DNA from: Bacteroidota bacterium
Lineage (GTDB): Bacteria > Bacteroidota > Bacteroidia > Flavobacteriales > Flavobacteriaceae
Reading direction: 5' to 3'
Length of the DNA: 64,000 nucleotides
NCBI GenBank assembly: GCA_029557895.1
Contig: JAKQHT010000003.1
Span: forward strand, 62,001 to 126,000
Position 1 is the first letter of the stretch. Each line of letters begins with the position of its first letter. The notes under the pieces are model-generated. The model ran no database searches, was not told the DNA's origin, and saw only the letters and a list, made by a program, of their open reading frames with translations. Made by a program: the position numbers and the translations under genes. This document shows positions 8,771 to 17,876 of the stretch, piece by piece.

Positions 8771-9033
8771 ATGTTTTAGTGGTCAAACATTCAATTTCAT
8801 AATTACAAATTGTAACAATAGGTGTAGAATGTTTGTTGCGAACTACTTTTTATTATCCGGTTAATAGTTGGTTAATCTGATTTTCGCATCATATATTTAA
8901 AAGATTCTGAAAACCGAGGTTTTGCAAAGGGACAACCAACAACTTATACACGGTTGCCTGCTATTGTTAAAATTCTTGTCGCGTACTATAAATTATTGTG
9001 GTATATTTTAGGCAGATTTTAAAACGTTTACAA

Positions 9034-11955
9034 ATGAAAAACCATTATCTGATTTTATTTTTTCTTGCATCACCTTATCTATTTTCTCAAAATCAGGTCA
9101 GAATTGATTCGTTAGAACGTAAGCTTTCCTTAGAAAAGAACGATTCTGCCAGAGCCGAAATACTCGCTCTTATTGTAGGCGAAAATTTGTTTTATGATCT
9201 GGAAACCGCAAAATCATATAACGATAAGCAGTTTGTGCTGGCACAATCGACCGGCAATAATTATGCATACTACAGAGCGCATTATAGCAAGGCGTTCTAT
9301 TACTTTACGGTATCTCGCCCCGATAGTGCCGCAACAAGCCTGAAACGGGCACTTACCTATGCCGGAAAGTCAAAAAATCTTAAAATGACTGGCGAAATAC
9401 ACACAAGGCTGGGCAATGTGTACAATATGATGAACAAAAAAGATTCTGCATTGTTCCATATAAACAAGGCCATTGATGTGAGCAAAAAATCGGGTGACTC
9501 TATTGGTTATGCCATTGCTCATATAGACAAAGGGAATCATTTCTTTTTTGAAAAAAAACTTGACAAAGCATTGGATAATTATCTCGTTTCCGACTCGGTA
9601 TTAAGCAAGGTAAATCGTAAAGAAATTTATACGAATTTAGGGATTGCTCTCACAAATATTTCCCTGATATATATTGAGATTGAAAATTTTGACAAGGCCG
9701 AAAATTATGGATTAAGGGCAAAACAGATCTATGAAAAGGCAGAATACAAACAAGGGAGTATGTCTGTCGAAAGAAATCTTGGAATGATTGATTTGTACAA
9801 GAAAAATTACGATGCAGCAGAAGAAAAATTTTTGAAGGTGTTGGATTACTATAATTCATTAAAAAACACATACAGAGAGGCAGAAGTACTTTCGTTATTG
9901 GGAAAAGTCAAAATGGAGCAAAATGAATTTGAACCCGCCAAAAACCATTATATCAAAGCTATAGCACTTAAAAAAGCGATTCCTGACACCTTGGGAATGT
10001 TAGAGCCATTACAAAACCTTGGGAAGCTGTCCATAAAAGAAAAAAACTATGCGGAAAGCCAAAAATACTACACCGAAGCACTCGAATTATCTCGTAAAAT
10101 AGCCGATTTGAAAGCCGAAGTAAATTGCCTCGGGAATTTGGCAGAAACCTATATGCTGACCAATAATTACAAAGCCGCTTCCGATTATTACAGAGCCTAT
10201 ATCCCGCTGAAAGACAGTTTGGTCAACTCCATTAACCGCGAAAAAGTAGTAGAACTCGAAACCCGCTACCAAACCTCGAAAAAAGAACAGCAAATAGAAC
10301 TTTTATCTGCCGAAAACCAACTGGGCAAGCAAAAAAGTAAAAATCAGTTTACGATTTTCGCTTCACTAACCGGATTGTTGCTAATTCTCGGTCTGGCATT
10401 GGCTTTCGCATATCGCAACAAATTTATAACCGCCCGTAAAATCAAAGAAATCAACCAGATGAAATCTCGGTTTTTTGCCAATATCTCTCACGAATTCCGT
10501 ACACCGCTTACGCTGATAAAAAGTCCACTGCAAAATCTTCAAGCCGAAATAAGCGATGAAAACCAACAAAAACAACTCTCGTTGATCAATAAAAATTCCG
10601 ACCGGATGCTCGAACTGGTTAACCAATTGCTTGAACTATCGAAAATAGACAGTAACAAGTTGACGCTTTTGCTCAAAGAGGGAAACATTGGTCTGTTCCT
10701 GAAATCCATTACCGAACCGTTTGCCTACCATGCCAAAGAAAACGGACTAAAATTTGCATCAGAAATCCAAGATACCCAGAAAACTTATCTATATGACAAG
10801 GATGTGATTGAAAAAATCGTCACCAACCTCTTGTCTAACGCCGTAAAATATACCCCCGAAAACAATGAAGTCAATTTCAGTTCCAAGATCGAAAATAGGG
10901 TCCTGAAAATCAAGGTTTCCAATTCTGGTACAAATCTGAAAAACAAAGATTTGTCGAAGCTTTTTGATCGTTTTTATCAAACAGATGAACAAAACCAAGG
11001 CTTCGGAATCGGACTGGCGCTTATCAAAGAATTGGTGGATCTGTACAAAGGAAATATCGAAACGGAGGTAAACAGCGGCATTTTGAGCTTTTCGGTTTCT
11101 CTGCCACTGGCTCAAAGCGAACCAGAAAATATTGTGATTCAGAAATATACAGAGAAACGTGATGAACTTCTTCCAATAGAACAGGAAACTAACGGCGAAC
11201 AACCTGTTTTATTGATTGTGGATGACAATGCTGAAATCCGAAATGTTGTCAAAGCGCTTTTTTCCGAACATTACACCATTTTGGAAGCTACCGACGGGGT
11301 TTCCGCATTGGAGTTGGCACAAAACGAAATTCCCGATTGCATTGTTTCTGACGTGATGATGCACAAAATGAACGGTTTTGAATTTACCCGCAACATCAAA
11401 CAAAACGAGCTTACCTCGTTTATTCCCGTGCTATTGCTCACAGCAAAAACCTCTGACGAAGCCCGCCTGGAAAGTCTAAAAAATGAAGCAGACGCCTTTT
11501 TGTCCAAACCATTTAACAACGATATCTTGAAAGAAACGGTTCATAAGCTCATTTCCGAACGGAAGAAATTACAGGCGAGGTACAGCCGCGAACTTGTGCT
11601 CAAACCGTTTGAAGTAGCTGTAAATTCGCCCGATGAGCGGTTTCTGGAAAAAGTCAGTGAGATTGTCCATGACCATTTATCCGATTCCGGCTTCAGTGTC
11701 GAAATTTTTGCAGACAAAGCCGGTTTGAGCCGGATGCAATTGCACCGAAAACTAAAATCGCTATTGGGCATTTCCGCTCGTGAACTCATCAGGAACGAAC
11801 GCCTCAACCATGCTGCTGCAATGCTTCTTGAGGGCAAACACACTGTTTCGGAAGTAGGATATGCAGTCGGGTTTGACGATCTGTCATATTTTTCAAGATC
11901 GTTCAAAGAAAAGTTTAACTGCACCCCAACCGAATTTGCAGGAAAGCAAAAGTAG
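9034..11955 (+). CDS. Hybrid two-component sensor/regulator with periplasmic TPRs and AraC output
   Basis: A 973-residue one-protein signalling chain. A signal peptide (MKNHYLILFFLASPYLFSQN) is followed by TPR-type repeats to about residue 400, a membrane helix (about 441-462), HisKA with His near 486 in ISHEFRTPLTLI, HATPase (NLLSNAVKYTPE, GFGIGLALIKEL), a receiver with Asp near 773 (IVSDVMMHKMNG) and a C-terminal AraC helix-turn-helix (VGFDDLSYFSRSFKEKF). I start it at 9034, not the longer 8998, because the signal peptide begins there. It lacks the Y_Y_Y propeller sensor of polysaccharide HTCS proteins. It probably controls genes just downstream. Confidence 0.9.
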   Translation: MKNHYLILFFLASPYLFSQNQVRIDSLERKLSLEKNDSARAEILALIVGENLFYDLETAKSYNDKQFVLAQSTGNNYAYYRAHYSKAFYYFTVSRPDSAATSLKRALTYAGKSKNLKMTGEIHTRLGNVYNMMNKKDSALFHINKAIDVSKKSGDSIGYAIAHIDKGNHFFFEKKLDKALDNYLVSDSVLSKVNRKEIYTNLGIALTNISLIYIEIENFDKAENYGLRAKQIYEKAEYKQGSMSVERNLGMIDLYKKNYDAAEEKFLKVLDYYNSLKNTYREAEVLSLLGKVKMEQNEFEPAKNHYIKAIALKKAIPDTLGMLEPLQNLGKLSIKEKNYAESQKYYTEALELSRKIADLKAEVNCLGNLAETYMLTNNYKAASDYYRAYIPLKDSLVNSINREKVVELETRYQTSKKEQQIELLSAENQLGKQKSKNQFTIFASLTGLLLILGLALAFAYRNKFITARKIKEINQMKSRFFANISHEFRTPLTLIKSPLQNLQAEISDENQQKQLSLINKNSDRMLELVNQLLELSKIDSNKLTLLLKEGNIGLFLKSITEPFAYHAKENGLKFASEIQDTQKTYLYDKDVIEKIVTNLLSNAVKYTPENNEVNFSSKIENRVLKIKVSNSGTNLKNKDLSKLFDRFYQTDEQNQGFGIGLALIKELVDLYKGNIETEVNSGILSFSVSLPLAQSEPENIVIQKYTEKRDELLPIEQETNGEQPVLLIVDDNAEIRNVVKALFSEHYTILEATDGVSALELAQNEIPDCIVSDVMMHKMNGFEFTRNIKQNELTSFIPVLLLTAKTSDEARLESLKNEADAFLSKPFNNDILKETVHKLISERKKLQARYSRELVLKPFEVAVNSPDERFLEKVSEIVHDHLSDSGFSVEIFADKAGLSRMQLHRKLKSLLGISARELIRNERLNHAAAMLLEGKHTVSEVGYAVGFDDLSYFSRSFKEKFNCTPTEFAGKQK

Positions 11956-12061
11956 GCAGTATTTGGTTTTCAGTCCTAATTTTCAGTTCCAACGTTGTAG
12001 TTTGGCCCCTTTTTTTTAGCTCTTGTAACAAAAATCACTTCAAAATGTTACATGAGTCACA

Positions 12062-12117
12062 GCATTTGTTATACAGTTACAAATGCCTTGGGACGGTATA
12101 TTCTATTTTTACCAAGG
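12062..12117. promoter_or_regulatory. Inverted repeats between the hybrid regulator and its downstream genes
   Basis: GCATTTGT (12062-12069) pairs with ACAAATGC (12079-12086), and CCTTGG (12086-12091) with CCAAGG (12112-12117). They lie in the gap after the regulator and 50-100 bp before the small ORF. They could be operators for the AraC output domain or RNA structure. No sequence here decides between these. Confidence 0.35.
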
Positions 12118-12164
12118 AAGATCAACAATGTTTTCCAGTTGTTTGAAAATGGAATGGAGGCAAC

Positions 12165-12326
12165 ATGAGTTCAAAAAAAAAAACAGAAAAATATAAAGCA
12201 GATATAGAAACGGTATCCGACCGCAAAATTTATATCAACATAAAAAAATTAGAGCAAGGAAACTATGAACTGATAATCATGCACGACAACAAATTGATTT
12301 CTAAAACCGATTTTTATAAGAAGTGA
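12165..12326 (+). CDS. Small basic protein of 53 residues, unknown function
   Basis: A short ORF starting MSSKKKTEKYKADIETV and ending NKLISKTDFYKK, stop TGA at 12324. The N-terminal third is Lys-rich. The rest has alternating hydrophobics (KIYINIKKL, NYELIIMHDNKLI) that suggest a small beta-sheet. A purine-rich GGAGG is placed 4 bp before the ATG, a good Shine-Dalgarno-like site, unusual in this phylum. It has no signal peptide and lies between the hybrid regulator and a secreted protein. I do not recognise a named family. Confidence 0.6.
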   Translation: MSSKKKTEKYKADIETVSDRKIYINIKKLEQGNYELIIMHDNKLISKTDFYKK

Positions 12327-12442
12327 GCCAAGAATGTACTGTAAATAGTTGACTTGAAATGACAAAGCATAAATTTTGTACCATATAAACACACATAATA
12401 AAATTGAATCAGTCTATTAATCAATATAAAAACAGCAACATA

Positions 12443-14044
12443 ATGAAGACAAAACAATCGATTCTGCGTAACATTTTCTTATTATTTATCTGTTTATCGA
12501 TAGGTAAATTACATGCACAGCAAGAGTATTCTTTCCAAAATACACACTATAAGGAAGTATTGGGCTATGACCATAACAATCCCGGAAAGGTAGAAATTTA
12601 TTCAAGCGAAACCAAAGGAAAGCAAACGCGTTGGATAATCAAAAACGAGCCCAATGGCACATTCAAAATATGCTCTGCTGACAACAACAGCATGGTGCTG
12701 GAAGCCACACCAAACGGTACGGTACAGTTAGCAAGGGACAAAGGTGCTTCGGCAAATGCAAACGACCAGAGATGGAAAAAGGTAGATGAGAAAGACCGTA
12801 CCTTTAAACTTCAAAACGTACTGTACAGCAATAAGGTACTCGATGCCTCGGCGGGTACAAAGGGAAGGGTGCAAATGTGGAATAATGTGGGTGCCAGCAA
12901 CCAATATGTACCCAATGCCGCCAACCAAAGATGGAAACAACTTAGTGTGGCAACAGTGGTCAAAAGCCCAACTGAAACAAAATCTGTGAAAGCAACCGTA
13001 AGTGGTTCAAGCAATACAACTACATCTGTTGCCACTCCAGATAGGCCCAAGGCAAGTGCTACAATTGATGTTACAACCTATACGACCCCTGCTGACCCAA
13101 AAGGATACAACGCAATGCCCGACCACGCCGTTGCATCACTTTTGAATAATCATTACGATCAGAAAAATTCAAAAGAAATAAGAAGGCTTTTTGATAATCT
13201 GTCTTGTGATAAATTAGAACCGGTTTTGCAACAATCGGGAGTTTTAAAACGTGCAAAGAGTAAGTCAGAAATTGATGTGGAAGTCCGGTACGCAGCAAAG
13301 GCAAGGTCAATAGATTGCGGAAAACTCAATTTTTCACATTTTACAGACGATGACCTCAACAAATATTTTGACGGGAGCGGCAGGAGTTTTGCGGGCACAT
13401 CCGGAATTTCATCCGGCAACCCATTTTGTAAGCAGGTAAATTCTTTTACAGTTGATAATTATATACTGGCAGTTGGGGTGTATTTTGAAATGGCAGTCGG
13501 TAAGCAAGTCAATATAAATCTACGGGAAAAACCAAGCGACTTTTTCAACCCATTTTTTATCCCATTCCCAAAAATCAGCGGATTCAACGATAAAGACGAG
13601 CAAACACTATTGCGTATTTTCAGATGTTTGCCATGCGAGGATATCAATAAAATTGTCAACCACTTTTCGTATGCCACATTCAACTATAAGTTTGACGGGA
13701 GCGAGAACGCCCAGTTTCAGCAATTGTATGACAAGTGCAATACTGAAAGCTATGCCAAATGGAGCGATGACGAATCACGTATTTTCTTGATGACCAGTGA
13801 TTGCAATAAGATAAACGGTCTTTCACTGAACGCCGTTAGAGATTTGATTCTGAACATGTTTGCCGGACACACCGATGAGGCAGAAGAAAACGCCATCATA
13901 AAAGCGGTGAATTGCCTGCCCGATGCCTCGGTTCAAAATCTTGTGAAGATGAAAGGCACAAGTGTTGAAAACTTTAAGTCTGAATTTCAAGGGACAAATG
14001 AAAAAAGACTGCTTGCTATTTTCAGGAACAAAGGTGCTCTTTAA
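12443..14044 (+). CDS. Secreted RICIN-like protein with annexin-like C-terminal repeats
   Basis: A 533-residue exported protein. A signal peptide ends ...IGKLHA|Q at residue 25; I start at 12443 because the upstream 13 codons are polar. Residues about 27-160 look like a beta-trefoil/RICIN-type lectin domain (repeated N-x-x-x-K-V-L-D-A-S and QRWK motifs). A Thr/Ser-rich linker follows. From about residue 225 there are repeated helical modules with a F-x-G-x-x-D/N-E lead and a following LLRIFRCL- or AIIKAVNCL-type helix. No T9SS tail or catalytic motif was seen. Probable glycan or surface binding is inference. Confidence 0.72.
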   Translation: MKTKQSILRNIFLLFICLSIGKLHAQQEYSFQNTHYKEVLGYDHNNPGKVEIYSSETKGKQTRWIIKNEPNGTFKICSADNNSMVLEATPNGTVQLARDKGASANANDQRWKKVDEKDRTFKLQNVLYSNKVLDASAGTKGRVQMWNNVGASNQYVPNAANQRWKQLSVATVVKSPTETKSVKATVSGSSNTTTSVATPDRPKASATIDVTTYTTPADPKGYNAMPDHAVASLLNNHYDQKNSKEIRRLFDNLSCDKLEPVLQQSGVLKRAKSKSEIDVEVRYAAKARSIDCGKLNFSHFTDDDLNKYFDGSGRSFAGTSGISSGNPFCKQVNSFTVDNYILAVGVYFEMAVGKQVNINLREKPSDFFNPFFIPFPKISGFNDKDEQTLLRIFRCLPCEDINKIVNHFSYATFNYKFDGSENAQFQQLYDKCNTESYAKWSDDESRIFLMTSDCNKINGLSLNAVRDLILNMFAGHTDEAEENAIIKAVNCLPDASVQNLVKMKGTSVENFKSEFQGTNEKRLLAIFRNKGAL

Positions 14045-14130
14045 GTTGGTTGTGTTCATGTTTAGTGGGTAGTATTTATCAGTTAAACTTTGAAACATAA
14101 ACAAAAAATAACCCTTGAAAAATAATAATC

Positions 14131-15807
14131 ATGAAAAAACATATATTAAAATTTACCCTCTTTTTCTTATTCCCCATTTGGGGGTTAGGGAGCATTTGTT
14201 ACGCACAAGTAGGCATCAACACCACAACGCCCAATGCCATGCTTGATATAGACTCAAACAACAGCGGGGTGCTGATACCTCGTGTTGCCCTTACCGCTAC
14301 CACAGACAACACCACAGTTATCAACCCACAGGGCGGACCACTACAAGAATCTACCTTAATATATAACACCGCTACAGATGGTACGCCGCCCAACAACGTA
14401 GTGCCCGGGTTTTATTATTGGGACGGTACAGCGTGGGTTGCCATTGGCGGTACTGCTACTGCTGCAGGTGAGTTTGTGAGTATTAGTGGCATTGTACAAA
14501 ACACTACCGATGTTGACAACGACCATTTTGTTTTTGGCAGTACCTCGCTGGATAATATTGCCGGTATCAACGATGACCGCCGTATGTTCTTTAACAAAGC
14601 CAAAGCGGCTTTTAGAGCGGGATTGGCAACTGGTACACAATGGGATGATATTAATGTAGGCAATCGTTCAGTTTCTTTTGGGTATAACAATACGGCTTCG
14701 GGAGCCAATTCTGCTGCTTTTGGGGTTACCACTACTGCTTCGGGATTGAGTTCTGCTGCTTTTGGGTATAACACTACTGCTTCGGAAGGCTATTCTGTTG
14801 CTTTTGGGTATAGCACAACCGCTTCGGGAGTCGGTTCTGTTGCTTTTGGGGAACTTACAACAGCTTCGGGAAACAATTCTGTTGCTTTCGGAGGGTTTGG
14901 CACCACTGCTTCGGGATACTTTTCTGCTGCTTTCGGACATGAAACTACTGCTGAAGGAGCTAATTCTGCTGCTTTTGGGGTTACCACTATTGCCTCGGGA
15001 ACCAATTCTGCTGCTTTTGGTGGTGGCACTACTGCTTCGGGATTGAGTTCTATTGCTTTTGGCACTAACAATATCGCAGAAGGAAATTATTCTGCTGCTT
15101 TCGGACAAAACACTACTGCTTCGGGATCACACTCTATTGCTACCGGATTCAATACTACTACTTCGGGAGTCGGATCTGTTGTTTTTGGTTCTAACAATAC
15201 TTCGGCTTCTATATATGAAACCGTTTTTGGCAGATTTGCCACCCTTGCCGCAGGTAGCCCCACCAGTTGGATGGTCAATGACCGCCTTTTTGCTATTGGA
15301 AATGGTTCCGGCAATGCAAGCCGTAGCAATGCCCTTACTATCCTTAAAAATGGCAGGATGGGCTTACAAAGTGTTACTAATCCCACCTATGCATTACAGT
15401 TGCCTAACAGTAGTACTAATGGTATAGGACAAGCACAAGCAAACGCGTGGAACACCTATTCTGATGGGCGTTTAAAAACAAACAGAGCCATGTTGCCGTA
15501 TGGTCTGAAAGAAATTATGCGGTTGGAGCCATTGGCATATTTTCATCACAACAGCGAGATAAACAATGGGATATTAACGATTCAGGAAGAGGGTAAAGAG
15601 CAAATCGGGTTTATTGCCCAGGATATGTACCAAATTATCCCTGAAATTGTGGGAGTGCCTGAAGATGAAACCAAAGAATTGTGGGGCATCAGCTATGACA
15701 AACTCACTCCGGTATTGGTCAAAGCCGTACAGGAGCTTAAAGCCGAGAATGATGAGCTTAAAGTAAGGTTGGAACGGTTGGAAAAGCTATTGCTTGAGAA
15801 GGAGTAG
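14131..15807 (+). CDS. YadA-head repeat protein with C-terminal S74 intramolecular chaperone
   Basis: A 558-residue exported protein. The signal peptide is cleaved after CYA (residue 25). The N-terminal module QVGINTTTPNAMLDIDSNNS is shared with other flavobacterial surface proteins. Residues about 185-365 contain 13 copies of a 14-residue repeat of the type TTASGxxSxAFGxx, the trimeric left-handed beta-roll of YadA heads. The last 115 residues are a peptidase S74/intramolecular chaperone domain with the Ser-Lys dyad motif SDGRLK and a final coiled coil (LKAENDELKVRLERLEKLL). It should trimerise, fold and cut itself before the Ser. No T9SS tail or YadA anchor is present. Confidence 0.85.
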   Translation: MKKHILKFTLFFLFPIWGLGSICYAQVGINTTTPNAMLDIDSNNSGVLIPRVALTATTDNTTVINPQGGPLQESTLIYNTATDGTPPNNVVPGFYYWDGTAWVAIGGTATAAGEFVSISGIVQNTTDVDNDHFVFGSTSLDNIAGINDDRRMFFNKAKAAFRAGLATGTQWDDINVGNRSVSFGYNNTASGANSAAFGVTTTASGLSSAAFGYNTTASEGYSVAFGYSTTASGVGSVAFGELTTASGNNSVAFGGFGTTASGYFSAAFGHETTAEGANSAAFGVTTIASGTNSAAFGGGTTASGLSSIAFGTNNIAEGNYSAAFGQNTTASGSHSIATGFNTTTSGVGSVVFGSNNTSASIYETVFGRFATLAAGSPTSWMVNDRLFAIGNGSGNASRSNALTILKNGRMGLQSVTNPTYALQLPNSSTNGIGQAQANAWNTYSDGRLKTNRAMLPYGLKEIMRLEPLAYFHHNSEINNGILTIQEEGKEQIGFIAQDMYQIIPEIVGVPEDETKELWGISYDKLTPVLVKAVQELKAENDELKVRLERLEKLLLEKE

Positions 15808-15890
15808 TTGGTAAGTAAGCGTGGTAAGGCTTTGCACTATAGTTACAAATAAACCTGCAAAGTCAGCATTTACGGTTTCCTCTTTGGGGG

Positions 15891-16574
15891 TTAGTTGGCT
15901 TTTGGGGCTTTTCTGGTACCAAATATACTGCTTCCTATCCTCACCATTGTGCTGCCGCAGTCAATAGCTAACTGGTAATCACCGGACATTCCCATGGAAA
16001 GGGTTTCAAGTTTTAGGTTAGAAGCTTGAAGTTGTTTGTATTTATCGAAGACGGATTTCAGATATTGAAATTCCTTTTTAATTTGTTTTTCGTCATCGGT
16101 AAAGGTTGCCATGCCCATTAAACCGGTTATTTTGATATTGGCCATTTCGTTATCGTCATTCCGAAGGAAGTTAAGAATATCTTCCAATTCATTTTCGCTC
16201 AACCCGAATTTGGTTTCCTCTTCGGCGATGTGCATTTGAAACAGGCACTTTATGACCCGGTCGTTTTTTTTGGCTTGTTTATCGATTTCTTTGAGCAGTT
16301 TTAGGCTGTCAACACCGTGAATTAGGCATACAAAAGGCGCAATATATTTCACTTTATTGCTTTGCAGATGCCCTATAAAATGCCATTGGATGTCTCTGGG
16401 CAATTGCTCGTGTTTTTCAACCATTTCCTGAACGTAATTTTCGCCAAAAACACGTTGCCCTGCGTTGTAGGCTTCCATGATGTCGGAGTTGGGCTTGGTC
16501 TTTGAGACGGCCACCAAAGCGACATGTTCGGGAATACGTCTTGTGATGTTCTTTAGATTTTTTTCGATTTCCAT
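15891..16574 (-). CDS. YggS/PLPBP-family pyridoxal phosphate homeostasis protein
   Basis: A 227-residue PLP-binding alanine-racemase-fold protein. VALVAVSKTKP holds the PLP Lys, followed by FGENYVQE and WHFIGHLQSNK; LSMGMSGDYQLAID and VRIGSSIFG line the phosphate site. It has no known catalytic activity and buffers free PLP. I start it at 16574 (MEIEKNLKNI), 4 bp after the DUF1015 stop; the longer frame to 16604 overlaps that gene and adds atypical residues. Confidence 0.93.
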   Translation of the reverse strand: MEIEKNLKNITRRIPEHVALVAVSKTKPNSDIMEAYNAGQRVFGENYVQEMVEKHEQLPRDIQWHFIGHLQSNKVKYIAPFVCLIHGVDSLKLLKEIDKQAKKNDRVIKCLFQMHIAEEETKFGLSENELEDILNFLRNDDNEMANIKITGLMGMATFTDDEKQIKKEFQYLKSVFDKYKQLQASNLKLETLSMGMSGDYQLAIDCGSTMVRIGSSIFGTRKAPKAN

Positions 16575-16578
16575 CGTT

Positions 16579-17817
16579 CTAAATTTCATAAATCGTAATG
16601 CCACTGCGCAATTTTGGTTCGATAAAAGTGCTTTTTGGCGGCATTCTCAAACCATCGTCAGCAATCTGTTTCATCTCCTCAATGCTCACCGGTACCATTC
16701 CAAAACCAACCGTGTAGAAACCACGGTCCACACTATCTTTCATGCTGATGGTGTCTTTTTTTCCATTGATATATGCAATGCGATTATCGTTGCGCAGATC
16801 TTGGATTCCCAAAATGGGCCCTAAAATTGTTTTGTGAAGAATTTGAGCATCCAGTGCATCCAAAGATGTTGCGAAGTTGAACATGGCCTTACGTAAGTAC
16901 AATGAATAATAATCGCCATCGAGATACATGCTGAAATGATGCTTTTTTGACGGTTTGTAGGGCATTTTTCCTCTGTTTTCAATGCGGTACCAGGTGTCGA
17001 GCTTGATCAAAAACGCTTCTTTGGTTAATCCGTTCAAGTCTTTGATGACACGGTTGAAATCATGGATTTTCAAATCGGATTCGGGAATGAGGTAACTCAT
17101 AAAAAAATTATAGTGTTCATCACCTTTATGGTTTGGGTTATCGGCCATCAGATCGCGATATAAGAGATAAGATGATGCTGAACGGTGGTGGCCATCGGCA
17201 ATGTATATAGTGTCCATCTCCCCGAATTCTTTACGGATGCCGTCAATCAAAGCTTTGTCGCCAACAGGCCACAGGTAGTGCGTGTCACGGTAAGTGGTGG
17301 TAAATTCAAATTCGGCGCGCTCCTTCTGGACATTTTTGATGATGTTGGCAATGACCTCATTATCGGGATAGGTGAGAAGCACGGGCTCTGCGTTGAAGCC
17401 TACGGTTTTTAAATAATTTTTAAAAACAATCTCCCGATGCTCTATGGTGTCTTCATGCTTTTTGATGATGTCATTTTCATAATCTTGCGCACTTGTTGCC
17501 GCAACGATGCCATTGAATTCTTGTTTGTCCCTGTCCACAATTTTGTAAACATAGTAGCAAGCGGTGTCGTCTTGCATAAAAATTCCATCTTCAATGAACT
17601 CGAGATAGCGGTTCCTTACCAAATGATAGTTGGGTTCACCAGATAGTTCCTTGTCATATCTGTAACCTGGATTGACAATTTGCAAAAACGAAAAAGGATT
17701 GTCCCTTAAGCGTGCCTCAACCTGTTCTTTGGTATAGCTTTGATAAGAGCGCGATGCTACAAGGTTGACCTTGTCTCGTGTGGGCCTGACCGCTTTAAAG
17801 GGAATGATGTTTGCCAT
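16579..17817 (-). CDS. DUF1015 family protein
   Basis: A 412-residue cytoplasmic protein of the DUF1015 family, seen in MANIIPFKAVRPT at the N-terminus and the conserved YIADGHHRSASSYLLYR block near residue 210. Function is not established. Homologues commonly sit beside serine or PLP-linked genes, and here it is 4 bp upstream of the PLP homeostasis gene. The strongly conserved GHHR suggests an active site, but this is inference. Confidence 0.88.
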   Translation of the reverse strand: MANIIPFKAVRPTRDKVNLVASRSYQSYTKEQVEARLRDNPFSFLQIVNPGYRYDKELSGEPNYHLVRNRYLEFIEDGIFMQDDTACYYVYKIVDRDKQEFNGIVAATSAQDYENDIIKKHEDTIEHREIVFKNYLKTVGFNAEPVLLTYPDNEVIANIIKNVQKERAEFEFTTTYRDTHYLWPVGDKALIDGIRKEFGEMDTIYIADGHHRSASSYLLYRDLMADNPNHKGDEHYNFFMSYLIPESDLKIHDFNRVIKDLNGLTKEAFLIKLDTWYRIENRGKMPYKPSKKHHFSMYLDGDYYSLYLRKAMFNFATSLDALDAQILHKTILGPILGIQDLRNDNRIAYINGKKDTISMKDSVDRGFYTVGFGMVPVSIEEMKQIADDGLRMPPKSTFIEPKLRSGITIYEI

Positions 17818-17876
17818 TCTATTTGGGTTTTGCTTTCAACAGATGGTAATTGAAACATTGAACATTGGCCGTTCGT

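Noticed and set aside
14668-15108. Antisense ORFs rich in Ser/Arg opposite the YadA-head repeats
   Set aside because: They are by-products of the 42-nt repeat in the sense gene, and have no start context or homology.
14700-15190. Regular 42-nt repeats resembling a CRISPR array
   Set aside because: Repeats are imperfect, in frame, without unique spacers, and encode the 14-residue YadA-head module.
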